Positions 1 to 8,211 of a stretch of DNA of 20,461 bases are shown in pieces. The notes under the pieces were generated by a model that was not told where the DNA came from, did no database searches, and saw nothing but the letters and a program-made list of their open reading frames with translations. The DNA lies in NCBI GenBank assembly GCA_015489295.1, contig WGAB01000291.1, positions 1 to 20,461 of the forward strand. Direction: 5' to 3'. Numbering within the stretch: the first letter of the stretch is position 1; each line of letters begins with the position of its first letter. The stretch comes from Caldifarciminota bacterium. Its GTDB lineage: Bacteria > WOR-3 > Hydrothermia > WGAB01. The position numbers and the translations under genes are program-made.

Positions 1-211
1 CCACGAGGAGCCAGGCGCCGACGCCATCCATATCCCGGGCCTCGCGGGCCACGACGGCGCCCACCGGCGTTTTCAGGGGGGCCTTTTCGGAAAACAGGAA
101 CACCAGCCGATCGTCGCCGCCCTCCTCGGGCAGGGCTACGCCGCGGATTTCCCGTTGGGGATCGCCCACGAGCCGGGCGTGGATCCGGCGGGCCAGGTCA
201 GCAGTCTTCAC
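1..211 (-). CDS. lpxD: UDP-3-O-acylglucosamine N-acyltransferase-like protein, N-terminal part
   Basis: Only the first 70 codons are in the window; the gene runs off the left edge. It begins with GTG at 209-211, preceded by AAGGAG seven bases upstream, and overlaps the stop codon of the HAD hydrolase by 14 nt. The visible protein starts MKTADLARRI and carries a 'LVGDPQREIRGVA' stretch followed by an aromatic/hydrophobic 'LVFLFSEKAPL' segment and 'GAVVARE'. This matches the uridine-binding N-terminal domain layout of LpxD (LA..l.G......I.gva, then isFl, then agaviv). LpxD adds the second acyl chain in lipid A synthesis at the inner face of the inner membrane, so the gene implies a lipopolysaccharide-type outer membrane. 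The left-handed beta-helix hexapeptide repeats that would settle the family lie outside the window. A different acyltransferase with the same N-domain is possible. Confidence 0.55.
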   Translation of the reverse strand, partial: MKTADLARRIHARLVGDPQREIRGVALPEEGGDDRLVFLFSEKAPLKTPVGAVVAREARDMDGVGAWLLV

Positions 212-902
212 GGGGCGGCTCCTTGGCCTTGATCTGGTCCAGGATGTCCAGGAGTTCAATGATGTCGTTGATCTCGTAATCGGCGCCGGAGTTCACGGTG
301 CCGAAGGTATCGCCGTAGCGGGCGAACACGGTAACCATGCCCAGGTGGGCGGCGCCGGTGATGTCGCGTTCCGGCCAGTCGCCCACCATCATGGCCTCCC
401 GCGGTTCCACGCCAAGTTTCTCCAGGGTCACACGGAAGGGCTTGGGGGAGGGCTTGCGTTCGCCGGTGTCGTCGTAGGTGACCACCACCTCAAAGAAGTC
501 GTGGAGCCCGACCTGCACCAGGCGGGTCCAGGCCTGCAGCTGCGGCGCATCGGACACGACGGCGAGTCGGTATCCCCGTTTCAGGAGTTCCATAAGGGTG
601 TACCGCACATGGGGATAGAGCACGAGGGCCGCATCCTTGGCGCGGCGATACGCCACGATGGCGGCGGCCAGCATCCGGGGGTCTTCGTAGCCGAGGTGGC
701 GCTGCAAAAACCGGTTGAAGATGCGCTGGTCCTCAATGCCCACCTCGTCGTAGATCTCGTAGATTTTGCGGACGACTTCGTCCTTGGGCATCTTGAGGCC
801 GGCGTCGATCATGGCCTCGGCCGCCGCCTCCACCCCCGCCTCCTTCATGCGCATGAAGTCCACCAGGGTGTTATCCAGATCAAACACGATGGCGCGGATC
901 AT
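198..902 (-). CDS. HAD-superfamily hydrolase (subfamily IA), probable phosphatase
   Basis: A 234-residue Rossmann-fold phosphohydrolase of the haloacid dehalogenase superfamily. Motif I is FDLDNTLVDF, with nucleophile Asp8 and acid/base Asp10. Motif II is VVSDAP (Ser117). Motif III Lys140 lies in ERKPSPKPF, and motif IV is MVGDWPERD (Asp175, Asp180). The helical cap lies between residues about 15 and 95, as in subfamily IA (phosphoglycolate phosphatase-like proteins). The substrate cannot be told. I chose the ATG at 900-902 because motif I follows it directly. The longer upstream frame is proline/glycine-rich, low-complexity and crosses the polX terminus. A TATAAT box ends six bases before this ATG, so the mRNA is probably leaderless. 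The 3' end overlaps the LpxD-like gene, suggesting co-transcription. Confidence 0.85.
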   Translation of the reverse strand: MIRAIVFDLDNTLVDFMRMKEAGVEAAAEAMIDAGLKMPKDEVVRKIYEIYDEVGIEDQRIFNRFLQRHLGYEDPRMLAAAIVAYRRAKDAALVLYPHVRYTLMELLKRGYRLAVVSDAPQLQAWTRLVQVGLHDFFEVVVTYDDTGERKPSPKPFRVTLEKLGVEPREAMMVGDWPERDITGAAHLGMVTVFARYGDTFGTVNSGADYEINDIIELLDILDQIKAKEPPREDC

Positions 903-908
903 GCCCCG

Positions 909-937
909 ATTATAGGTGCGGCGCATAGGGCCTGCAA
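909..937 (-). promoter_or_regulatory. Promoter of the HAD hydrolase gene, leaderless type
   Basis: On the minus strand TTGCAG (932-937), a 17-bp spacer and a perfect TATAAT (909-914). Only six bases separate the -10 box from the ATG, so transcription should start at or within a few bases of the start codon. There is no ribosome-binding site. Confidence 0.55.
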
Positions 938-997
938 GGAACGGGCCGTTTCCGGCCGCGGCTGGAGAACAGCATCCGGGAAAGGGTGCCTTGTTTC

Positions 998-1033
998 TAA
1001 GGGGTTTTGGCGCTATAGCGCCAAAACCCCTTA
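998..1033. repeat. Perfect 36-bp palindrome at the end of polX, possible terminator
   Basis: The half-site TAAGGGGTTTTGGCGCTA is followed immediately by its exact reverse complement. As RNA it folds into a 16-bp stem with a TATA loop. It contains the TAA stop codon of polX (1031-1033) and lies about 95 bp before the HAD gene. Neither strand has a run of T after the stem, so it is not a classic intrinsic terminator. It could be a bidirectional stem, an mRNA 3'-end stabiliser or a protein-binding palindrome. Confidence 0.6.
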
Positions 1034-2776
1034 AAGGACACCCATCTTTTTGCGTTTGGCCTGGAGCAGGTCCAGGAGTTCGGCCAGGGGCCGGGTGTTG
1101 ACAATCTGCTGCGGGCCGAGCCAGGCCCGGCGGGCCACCCCTACGCCCAGGCGGATCTGCCACAGCTGGCCGGCCTGGTGGGCGTCGGTGCCGATCTCCA
1201 GGAGCACGCCCTTTTCGCCGGCGAGCCGGGCGTGCACATCGTTGAGGTCCAGCCGCTCGTAATAGGCGTTGATCTCCAGGAAGGTGCCGGTTTCCCGGGC
1301 CTTTTCCACCAGGGCCTCAATGTCTACCCGGTAGCCCTCGCGGGTGGAAATCAGCCGGCCCGTGGGGTGGCCGATGGCGTGCACATAGGGGTTTTCCATG
1401 GCCCGGAGGATACGCTCGGTGGCATCCTCGTCCTTGCGCCACTGGTGCACCGAGGCCACCACGAAGTCCAGTTCGGCCAGCACCTCGTCGGGATAATCCA
1501 GGGAGCCATCGGGCAGGATGTCCACCTCGGTGCCCTTCAAGAGCCGAAAGCCCTCAAGACGGGCGTTGATGCGGTCAATTTCGGCGTTCTTCTTCCGCAG
1601 CCGGTCGATTTCCAGGCCGTGGGCGTACTTGACGCTCTGGGAATGGTCGCACACGGCGATGTACTCGTAGCCCATCTTCCGGCCGAAGCGCACCAGTTCC
1701 TCCAGGGTGGCGGTGCCGTCGGAGTACTTGGAGTGCACATGGAGGTCGCCGCGGATCTCGTCGTATTCCACAAGACGAGGCAGTTTGCCCTTCTGGGCGG
1801 CCTCAATCTCGCCCCGGTCTTCGCGGAGTTCCGGCGGGATCCACACGAGGCCCACGGCCTTGTACACGCTTTCCTCGGTTTCGCCGGCGATCTTTTCGGC
1901 GCCCCGGAACACGCCGTACTCGGAGATCTTGAGGCCCATGCTCCGGGCAATGCCCCGAAGGTGCACGTTGTGGGCCTTGGAGCCGGTAAAGTACTGCAGG
2001 GCGGCGCCGTAGGATTCCGGCGGCACCACCCGCAGGTCCACCTGGTACCGATCCTGGAAGATGGCCGAGCCCTTGGTATCGCCGGCGGCGAGCACCCGGG
2101 TCACCTGGGGCAGCGACACGAACTTCTGGATGATGCTGCGGCCGTGCTCGGGCCGGGCCGCGGCCAGGATGTCCAGGTCGCCCACGGTTTCCTTCATGCG
2201 GCGGAAGGAGCCGGCGGGTGAGATCTCCAGCACCTCGGGCACCTGGCGGAGGGCCTCCACGATGGCCTGCACCAGGGGATAGGCGGCGCCCAGGGGAATC
2301 CGCTGGGCCATGCGCTCGTAGAGTTCCAGGCCTTTTTTGATGTTCTCAATCTTTTTCGGGCCCATGCCGGGCAGGCGGGCGAGGGAGCCGTCCTCCAGCA
2401 CCCGTTTGAAGTCCTCCTTGGTGCGCACGCCCAGCTTTTCGTAGGCCAGGCGGAGGGTTCGGGGGCCGATGCCCTGCACCTCCATGAGGTCCAGGAGGTC
2501 CTGGGGCACCTGTTTCATCACCTCTTCGTAGCGGTCAATGCGGCCCTGGTCCAGGTACTGGGCGATTTTCTTGGCGATGCCCTCGCCGATGCCGGGCAGG
2601 CGCATGAGGGCGGCCATGCCGCCCTTGCGGTAGATTTCCTCAATGTCCTCGGGCAGGTCTTCCAGCACGCGGGCGGCCTTGCGGTAGGCCACCACCTTGA
2701 AGGGGATTTCGCCCAGGAATTCCAGGGCGTCGGCCATGCGGTCAAAGATCCGGGCCAGTTCCTGGTTTTTGTTCAT
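1031..2776 (-). CDS. polX: DNA polymerase X family protein with C-terminal PHP domain
   Basis: 581 residues, the normal length for bacterial PolX. The order is an N-terminal 8-kDa-type domain, then helix-hairpin-helix motifs (LPGIGEG near 60, VQGIGPR near 100, LPGMGPK near 135). The pol-beta palm follows, with GSFRR (189-193), GDLDIL (Asp200 and Asp202) and the third acidic residue in QVDLRV (Asp247). Last is a PHP domain with DLHVHS (344-349), VCDHS (375-379), GTEVDI (415-420), SVH (442-444), IGH (468-470) and GTDAH (529-533). Family members do gap-filling synthesis in base-excision repair, and the PHP part acts as an exonuclease or AP-endonuclease; here both sets of metal ligands look intact. 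I start at the ATG at 2774-2776; the six codons upstream run through a probable -10 box. There is no ribosome-binding site, so the mRNA is probably leaderless. Confidence 0.93.
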   Translation of the reverse strand: MNKNQELARIFDRMADALEFLGEIPFKVVAYRKAARVLEDLPEDIEEIYRKGGMAALMRLPGIGEGIAKKIAQYLDQGRIDRYEEVMKQVPQDLLDLMEVQGIGPRTLRLAYEKLGVRTKEDFKRVLEDGSLARLPGMGPKKIENIKKGLELYERMAQRIPLGAAYPLVQAIVEALRQVPEVLEISPAGSFRRMKETVGDLDILAAARPEHGRSIIQKFVSLPQVTRVLAAGDTKGSAIFQDRYQVDLRVVPPESYGAALQYFTGSKAHNVHLRGIARSMGLKISEYGVFRGAEKIAGETEESVYKAVGLVWIPPELREDRGEIEAAQKGKLPRLVEYDEIRGDLHVHSKYSDGTATLEELVRFGRKMGYEYIAVCDHSQSVKYAHGLEIDRLRKKNAEIDRINARLEGFRLLKGTEVDILPDGSLDYPDEVLAELDFVVASVHQWRKDEDATERILRAMENPYVHAIGHPTGRLISTREGYRVDIEALVEKARETGTFLEINAYYERLDLNDVHARLAGEKGVLLEIGTDAHQAGQLWQIRLGVGVARRAWLGPQQIVNTRPLAELLDLLQAKRKKMGVL

Positions 2777-2785
2777 GGCATAAGT

Positions 2786-2814
2786 ATGATACAACGCCGG
2801 AGCGGGCGACCCAA
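2786..2814 (-). promoter_or_regulatory. Probable polX promoter
   Basis: TTGGGT (2809-2814), 17-bp spacer, TATCAT (2786-2791), reading leftwards. Nine bases lie between the -10 box and the polX ATG, giving a 5' leader of about 0-4 nt. It sits back to back with the tRNA-Met promoter, with the two -35 boxes 8 bp apart. Confidence 0.4.
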
Positions 2815-2822
2815 CGGTCCCC

Positions 2823-2851
2823 TTGCAGAACCCTTCCGGGCTTCGTAGAAT
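2823..2851 (+). promoter_or_regulatory. tRNA-Met promoter
   Basis: TTGCAG (2823-2828), 17-bp spacer, TAGAAT (2846-2851), 12 bp upstream of the mature tRNA 5' end. This is a good housekeeping-sigma promoter at the expected distance. Confidence 0.6.
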
Positions 2852-2863
2852 AATGGGGCCTGT

Positions 2864-2937
2864 GCCGGCGTAGCTCAGTTGGCTAGAGCAGCGGAATCAT
2901 AATCCGCGTGTCGGGGGTTCGAGTCCCTCCGCCGGCA
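2864..2937 (+). tRNA. tRNA-Met (CAT)
   Basis: 74 nt. The acceptor stem GCCGGCG pairs with CGCCGGC, with discriminator A. The D arm reads GCTCAGTTGG...GAGC. The anticodon stem GCGGA/TCCGC encloses ATCATAA, giving anticodon CAT. The T arm contains GGTTCGAGTCC. CCA is not encoded. G1-C72 pairing and the overall sequence look like elongator tRNA-Met. An Ile2 tRNA read by lysidine modification is the alternative with this anticodon. Confidence 0.93.
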
Positions 2938-2999
2938 CTTTTTCTTTGCCTGCCCCTCGATTCCCCCGCCTTCGCGGCGCGTTACAATTTAGGTGCAGC

Positions 3000-3085
3000 G
3001 GAGGGTTGCGCCGAATGGGTAAGGCAGCGGATTTGAAATCCGCCGGGGCGCAAGCCCCTTGGGGGTTCGAGTCCCTCACCCTCCG
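3000..3085 (+). tRNA. tRNA-Ser (TGA)
   Basis: 86 nt, class II. The acceptor stem GGAGGGT pairs with ACCCTCC, with discriminator G. The anticodon stem GCGGA/TCCGC encloses TTTGAAA, giving anticodon TGA. A long variable arm (GGGGCGCAAGCCCC hairpin) is typical of serine tRNAs. CCA is not encoded. A TACAAT box at 2983-2988, without a clear -35 box, may give it its own start; otherwise it is read through from tRNA-Met. The NUDIX gene begins within six bases of its 3' end. Confidence 0.93.
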
Positions 3086-3090
3086 CCTTG

Positions 3091-3615
3091 GTGCCTTTGA
3101 GACCCACGTATCCGTTCCGATTTTGCCCCTACTGCGGTTCCCCCCTGGAGCACCGCCGGCGTGAAGGACGGCTCCGCCTATATTGCCCCCGCTGTGATCG
3201 CTGGATCTACGAGAATCCGTTGCCGGCGGTGGCCGCCCTGGTGTACCGACCCCGGGAGGGCGTACTGCTGGTGCGCCGGGGGGTGGAGCCCCGGGCCGGC
3301 GAATGGGCCCTGCCCTCGGGATTCCTGGAACTGGATGAGGACCCCGAGGAGGCGGTGCTCCGGGAACTCAAGGAGGAGACCGGCCTTACCGGCACCCTCC
3401 AGGGCTTAGTTGACGTGGTATCCCAAAGGAGCCGGTTCTTCGGCCGGGTGGTGGTGATCGGCTACGCCGTGGCCTGCCCCACAGGGGAACCGGTACCCGG
3501 CGACGATGCGGCCGAGGCCCGGTTCTTTCTGGAGCCCCCGGCCCTGGCCTTTGAGGCCCACCAACGCCTGCTGGATCGGTTTTTAAAGCGGCTTCAGAAC
3601 CATGGAACCCTTTGA
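3091..3615 (+). CDS. NUDIX hydrolase with N-terminal zinc ribbon
   Basis: 174 residues. A CPYC...CPRC zinc ribbon fills residues 10-35, and a full Nudix box follows, matching Gx5Ex7REUxEExGU: GFLELDE, then seven residues, then REL, K, EE, T, GL. Proteins of this layout (zinc ribbon plus Nudix) hydrolyse nucleoside diphosphate derivatives such as ADP-ribose or NAD(H)-type compounds. The substrate here is not certain, but the 14-nt overlap with nadB fits a role around NAD metabolism. The start is GTG at 3091, or TTG three bases earlier, because the zinc ribbon requires this region and no ATG is available. There is no ribosome-binding site. The gene begins 3-6 nt after tRNA-Ser, so the two are probably one transcript cut at the tRNA 3' end. 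Confidence 0.88.
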   Translation: MPLRPTYPFRFCPYCGSPLEHRRREGRLRLYCPRCDRWIYENPLPAVAALVYRPREGVLLVRRGVEPRAGEWALPSGFLELDEDPEEAVLRELKEETGLTGTLQGLVDVVSQRSRFFGRVVVIGYAVACPTGEPVPGDDAAEARFFLEPPALAFEAHQRLLDRFLKRLQNHGTL

Positions 3616-5155
3616 TGTTTTGGTGATAGGCACAGGCATTGCCGGAGGAACGGCTGCCCTGCGCCTGGCCCAGGCCGGCCTCTCGGTGGGGGTCATGACC
3701 AAGGCCGAGCAGCCTGAGGATACCGCTACGCTACTGGCGCAGGGCGGCATCGTGTTCCAGGGTGAGGGGGACCCCGAGGCGCTGGTCCAGGACATCCTTC
3801 GCGCCGGGGCCGGCGCCAGCCTGCCCGAGGCTGCCCGGATCCTGGCCGAGGAAGGCCCCCGGGTGCTCCAGGAGATCCTGATCCACACCCTGCAGGTGCC
3901 CTTCGACCGGGCCGACGGCGGGTACCACCTGACCAGCGAAGCCGCCCATTCCGTGCCCCGCATCCTCCATGTGGGCGATGAAACCGGCAAAGCCATCGAG
4001 CGGGCCCTGATCCGCTACCTTGCCCGGCAGCCCAACCTGATGTTGTTTCCCGGCCATGTGGCCGTGGACCTGATCACGCCGGAGCACCACGGAGCCCATC
4101 CCCTGCACCGGTACGCCCCCGACGCGGTGGTGGGGGTTTACGCGTATCACCGCAAGGAGGGCCGGGTGTACCGCTTTCTGGCCCGGGCCGTGGTGCTGGC
4201 CACCGGCGGCCTGGGCCAGATCTACCTGCACACCACCAACCCCAAGGGCGCCACGGGCGACGGCTTTGCCATGGCCTACCGGGCCGGCGCCCGGCTCATC
4301 AACATGGAGTACATCCAGTTTCATCCCACGGCCCTGTACAGCGAGGAGGAGCAGAACCTGCTGATCACCGAGGCCATGCGCGGGGAAGGGGCCGTGCTCA
4401 AGACCCCCTCCGGCGAGCCCTTCATGAAGAAGTACCATCCCTTGGGCTCCCTGGCTCCCCGCGATGTGGTGGCCCGGGCGATCCACGAGGAGATGACCCT
4501 CCACGGGTACCGCTACGTGCTCCTGGACATCGCCTCCTACCGGCCGCCGGAGTTCATCCGCCGGCGGTTTCCGGGGCTGTACCGGAAACTCCTCGAAAAG
4601 GGCATCGACATTACTCAGCAACCGATTCCGGTGGTGCCCGTGGTGCATTTTGCCTGCGGCGGGGTGAAAACCGACCTCTGGGGCCGCACCCTGCTGAAGG
4701 GGCTCTATGCCGTGGGCGAGGTGGCCTGTACTGGCCTGCACGGTGCCAACCGCCTGGCTTCCACCTCCCTGCTGGAGGGCCTGGTGTTCGGCGATCGGGT
4801 GGCCCGGGCGGTGCAGGAGGACTTTCCGGACCTGGAAGACCCCCGGCGGTACGACATTCCCGAGTGGATCGACACGGGCACCGAAGACCCCGATCCCGCG
4901 CTCATCCAGCAGGACTGGGCCACCCTCAAGCACATCATGTGGAACTATGTGGGGGTGGTGCGAACCCGGGAGCGGCTCCGGCGGGCTGTGCGCGATCTCC
5001 GGCACCTGTGGCTGGAGGTGGAAACCTTCTACCGCCACACCCGGCTCTGTCCGCGGCTGATCGAGCTCCGGAACGGCCTCCAGACGGCCCTGGTGGTGGC
5101 CCGATCGGCCCTCCGCAACCCCGAAAGCCGGGGCACCCATTACCGCAAGGATTGA
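3602..5155 (+). CDS. nadB: L-aspartate oxidase
   Basis: 517 residues, matching the usual NadB length. It oxidises L-aspartate to iminoaspartate with FAD, the first step of de novo NAD synthesis, in the cytoplasm. It has a dinucleotide-binding GTGIAGG at residues 10-16 and the succinate dehydrogenase/fumarate reductase flavoprotein core. Further features are QFHPTALY and [10 protein letters not shown] in the substrate site, a [13 protein letters not shown] stretch, and the C-terminal FAD segment [20 protein letters not shown] with TSLLEG after it. A helical C-domain with several Arg residues follows. The ATG at 3602 lies inside the end of the NUDIX gene, so translation is probably coupled. The partners nadA and nadC are not in the window. 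Confidence 0.93.
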   Translation: MEPFDVLVIGTGIAGGTAALRLAQAGLSVGVMTKAEQPEDTATLLAQGGIVFQGEGDPEALVQDILRAGAGASLPEAARILAEEGPRVLQEILIHTLQVPFDRADGGYHLTSEAAHSVPRILHVGDETGKAIERALIRYLARQPNLMLFPGHVAVDLITPEHHGAHPLHRYAPDAVVGVYAYHRKEGRVYRFLARAVVLATGGLGQIYLHTTNPKGATGDGFAMAYRAGARLINMEYIQFHPTALYSEEEQNLLITEAMRGEGAVLKTPSGEPFMKKYHPLGSLAPRDVVARAIHEEMTLHGYRYVLLDIASYRPPEFIRRRFPGLYRKLLEKGIDITQQPIPVVPVVHFACGGVKTDLWGRTLLKGLYAVGEVACTGLHGANRLASTSLLEGLVFGDRVARAVQEDFPDLEDPRRYDIPEWIDTGTEDPDPALIQQDWATLKHIMWNYVGVVRTRERLRRAVRDLRHLWLEVETFYRHTRLCPRLIELRNGLQTALVVARSALRNPESRGTHYRKD

Positions 5156-5161
5156 TCCTCC

Positions 5162-5190
5162 TTGCCCCTGAAGAACCCCGGGCGTAAGAT
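5162..5190 (+). promoter_or_regulatory. Probable promoter of the nucleoside kinase gene
   Basis: TTGCCC (5162-5167), 17-bp spacer, TAAGAT (5185-5190). It lies in the 58-bp gap after nadB, with the start codon 23 bp further on and an AGGAGGT ribosome-binding site between. Confidence 0.4.
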
Positions 5191-5213
5191 TGGAGGCCCC
5201 TCAGGAGGTGCCT

Positions 5214-6890
5214 ATGAAGAAAACCATCGTGGTGACCTTCCCGGACGGATCCACAAGGACTTACGAAGAGGGCGTCCGTCTTTTGGATATTCTTGTGGAT
5301 GTGAACCCAGAAACCGGCGATTATCCCATTGTGGCCGCCCATGTGGACAACAAACTCGTGAGTTTGCATTATAAGCCGGTGGACGATATCCGCCTGGAAT
5401 TCGTGGACCAATCCAGCCTGGACGGCATCCGGGTGTACGAACGCAGCGCGGCCTTCCTCTTAACTGCCGCCGCCGCCCAAGTGTTCCCGGGCCAGAAACT
5501 TTACGTGCTCCACCACTACAGCAACGGCCTGTACTGCGAGTTTGAGAGCCGCCAGAAGATCTCCGAGGCCGACCTGCAACGCCTGAAAGCCACTATGAAG
5601 GAGCTGGTGGCCGCCGACCTGCCCATCACCCCCCAGGCCATCGACGAGGAAAGCGGGGTCAAGTTCTTTTCGCGGATCCGCAGCCGCCAGGATGCCGTGC
5701 TCCTGTTCAAGTACATGCCCGAACACCAGCGCATCTTCGTGTACCGGATGGGCGATTTCATCGACTACTCGTACCTGCCGCTCGTGCCCAGCACCGGCCT
5801 CTTGAAGAAGTTTGACCTCCTGCGGTACCCACCGGGCCTGGTGCTGCTTCTGCCCGAGCGCACGGATCCCCGGATGCTCCTGCCCCTGCGGGAACGCCCC
5901 AAACTCTTCAGCACCTTTGAGGAGTCGGCTCGGTGGGTGCGCATCCTGGGCGTACAGAACGCCGGCGCCCTGAACCGGCTGATCGCCCGGGGCAACGTGT
6001 CCGACTTCATCAAGATCGCCGAGGCCCTGCACGAGAAACGCATCGCCGCCATCGCCGACGAGATCACCGAAATCCGCAAAAAGCAGAACCTGCGCTTCGT
6101 GTTCATCGCCGGCCCGTCGTCCTCGGGCAAAACCACCTTTACCAAACGCCTGGCCATCCAGCTGCGGGTGAACGAACTCCAGCCCGTAGTCATCTCCCTG
6201 GACAACTACTTCGTGGACCGTGACAAGACGCCCCGAGACGAGAACGGCGAGCCCGACTTTGACGCCCTGGAAGCCCTGGATCTGCCCCTTTTGGAGGATC
6301 ACCTGCAGCGGCTCTGGCGGGGTGAGGAAGTAGAAATCCCCCGGTTCAACTTCAAAACCGGCCGCCGGGCCCCGCGGGGCCGCCGCCTGAAACTCGCGCC
6401 CTCCCAGATCGTGCTCCTGGAGGGGAGCCACGCCCTGAACCCCCGGATTTCCAGCATGGTGCCCGAAGAGGCCCGGTACCGCATCTATGTGAGCGCCCTC
6501 ACCCAGATCGGCATCGACGCCCACAACCGGATTTCCACCTCCGATACCCGGCTGATCCGCCGGATCGTACGCGACCACCTGTTCCGGGGCCACAGCGCCC
6601 TGGATACCCTGCGCATGTGGGGCAACGTGCGGCGCAACGAGGAGCGGCAAATCTTTCCGTACCAGGAGAATGTGGACACCATGTTCAACTCGGCCCTGCT
6701 GTACGAACTGGCCGTACTCAAACTCTACGCCGAACCCCTCTTAGAGGAGATCAGCCCGGAGGTGCCGGAGTACGCCGATGCCGTACGCCTGATCACCCTG
6801 CTGTCCCATTTCCTGGGGATGCTGCCCACCGAGGTGCCGCCCACCTCCATCCTCCGGGAGTTCATCGGTGGAAGCAGTTTCCGCTACTGA
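5214..6890 (+). CDS. Nucleoside (uridine-type) kinase with TGS and ThrRS-like N-terminal domains
   Basis: 558 residues in three parts. Residues 1-65 resemble a TGS (ubiquitin-like) domain, including TFPDGSTRTYEEG. Residues about 70-230 resemble the editing/second-additional-domain region of threonyl-tRNA synthetase. Residues 290-500 form a P-loop kinase of the uridine kinase/phosphoribulokinase family. The Walker A motif is GPSSSGKTT at 300-308, followed by SLDNYFVDRDKTP (328-340) and ILLEGSHALNP-like QIVLLEGSHALNP (398-410). This three-part architecture is known in bacteria such as Thermotoga and Bacteroidetes, where members phosphorylate nucleosides. The phosphate acceptor here is not known. 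The ATG at 5214 follows AGGAGGTG at 5203-5210, so the start is clear. The 3' end overlaps the MFS gene by 23 nt. Confidence 0.88.
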   Translation: MKKTIVVTFPDGSTRTYEEGVRLLDILVDVNPETGDYPIVAAHVDNKLVSLHYKPVDDIRLEFVDQSSLDGIRVYERSAAFLLTAAAAQVFPGQKLYVLHHYSNGLYCEFESRQKISEADLQRLKATMKELVAADLPITPQAIDEESGVKFFSRIRSRQDAVLLFKYMPEHQRIFVYRMGDFIDYSYLPLVPSTGLLKKFDLLRYPPGLVLLLPERTDPRMLLPLRERPKLFSTFEESARWVRILGVQNAGALNRLIARGNVSDFIKIAEALHEKRIAAIADEITEIRKKQNLRFVFIAGPSSSGKTTFTKRLAIQLRVNELQPVVISLDNYFVDRDKTPRDENGEPDFDALEALDLPLLEDHLQRLWRGEEVEIPRFNFKTGRRAPRGRRLKLAPSQIVLLEGSHALNPRISSMVPEEARYRIYVSALTQIGIDAHNRISTSDTRLIRRIVRDHLFRGHSALDTLRMWGNVRRNEERQIFPYQENVDTMFNSALLYELAVLKLYAEPLLEEISPEVPEYADAVRLITLLSHFLGMLPTEVPPTSILREFIGGSSFRY

Positions 6891-8070
6891 TGCCGACCGG
6901 CGCCGGGGGCTTCGGGTCGCCGTCGCCCTCACCTTTCTGGCCGCCCTCATCATCGGCCTCCTGGCACCGATCCTGCCGGTGTTCGCCCGGGAACTGGGCG
7001 CCTCCGGCTTCTGGATCGGCCTGATCTTTTCGGGGTCCGACATCGTTCGCATGTTCCTGGGCCCCTGGGTGGGCCAGCTCTACGACCGCACCGGCCGGCC
7101 CCGGCTGCTCCTGCAAACTGCCTTCGGGTTCCATGTGCTGGGCGCCCTCATGTACGGCATCAGCCGGTCGTATCCCCAGCTCCTGTGGGGCCGCATCTCC
7201 CAGGGCCTCGCCGCCGGGTTCTTCAACCCCGTGGCCGGCAGCGTCATCGCCCAGGCCGCACCCAGCCAACGCCTGTCCTCCTACCTGGGGCTCTACGCCT
7301 CGGTGTTCTTCCTGGGCTTCGGACTGGCGCCGGTGTTCGGGGGCTGGATCGCCGATACCTGGGGCATCCGCGCGGTGTTCCCGGTGGTGGGGGTCCTGGC
7401 CCTGGGCGCCCTGGCCCTGGCCTCGGCCCTGCCCGCCCAGATGGCCCCGGCTGCGCCGGCCCGGCAGGGCAACGCGCCGCTCCGCGAAACCCTGAAAAAC
7501 CGCGTGATCCAGTCGCTTCTGGTGTATCGCCTGGGCTACGCCATGGCCCGGTCCACCCTGTTCACCTTCTTTCCCATCCTGGCCGTGACCTACGGCCTCA
7601 GCAAAACCCAGGTGGGATGGGTGTTGACCGTGCAGATCCTGCTGCTGTCGCTGTTGCAGTTTCCCGGGGGCTGGGTCGTGGACCGCACGCGCCGCAAGGG
7701 CTATATCCTGCACTTCACCCTGTGGGCCACGGCGCTGCTCCTGCTCTTTCTGCCCCGGATCCACACCTTCTGGGGGTTCCTGGGCCTGGGTATCCTGCTT
7801 TCCCTGGCCGGTGCTCTGAGCGCACCGGCGGCCCTGGGCATCGCCGCCCGCGAGGGCCAGCGCACCGGCACCTTAGCCACGGCCATCAGCGTGAACCAGT
7901 CGTCCTTCGCCCTGGGCATGATCCTGGGCCCCATTCTTTCGGGATGGGTGTTCGACACCCTCGGGCTGGCCGCCGTGTTCTGGGCCGGTGCCCTGTACCT
8001 GGCCCTGGATTCCCTGTTCCTGGTGCTCTGGTTCCGACGGCCCCCGGAGGCCCGTCCCGCACCGGCCTGA
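6868..8070 (+). CDS. MFS transporter
   Basis: About 400 residues with some twelve hydrophobic segments, an integral inner-membrane protein of the major facilitator superfamily. The first segment (ALTFLAALIIGLLAPILPVF) is followed by the loop-2 motif GQLYDRTGRPR, the MFS signature G-x3-D-R-x-G-R-[KR]. A related WVVDRTRRKG repeats it at the start of the second six-helix half. The architecture resembles drug or metabolite efflux carriers (DHA1 type); the substrate is unknown. I take the GTG at 6868, because no ATG in this frame precedes the first transmembrane segment. It lies within the end of the nucleoside kinase gene, so translation is probably coupled. It ends 141 bp before the convergent hutH. 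Confidence 0.9.
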   Translation: MEAVSATDADRRRGLRVAVALTFLAALIIGLLAPILPVFARELGASGFWIGLIFSGSDIVRMFLGPWVGQLYDRTGRPRLLLQTAFGFHVLGALMYGISRSYPQLLWGRISQGLAAGFFNPVAGSVIAQAAPSQRLSSYLGLYASVFFLGFGLAPVFGGWIADTWGIRAVFPVVGVLALGALALASALPAQMAPAAPARQGNAPLRETLKNRVIQSLLVYRLGYAMARSTLFTFFPILAVTYGLSKTQVGWVLTVQILLLSLLQFPGGWVVDRTRRKGYILHFTLWATALLLLFLPRIHTFWGFLGLGILLSLAGALSAPAALGIAAREGQRTGTLATAISVNQSSFALGMILGPILSGWVFDTLGLAAVFWAGALYLALDSLFLVLWFRRPPEARPAPA

Positions 8071-8211
8071 GACGTGCTACCGCGCTTTCCCTTGGACCCC
8101 ACAGGGCCTGGTGAGGTGGATTCCCCGCACAGCGCTGGAATCCCGGGGAAAACCGACCGGAGGATGAAGGGCAGGGGTATTTGTGCCGGAGAACCCGAGA
8201 GGCGAAGGGAC

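Noticed and set aside
8100..8160. Stem TTCCCCG/CGGGGAA between the convergent MFS and hutH genes as a terminator
   Set aside because: The stem is only seven base pairs with a 16-base loop, and neither side has a T-run.
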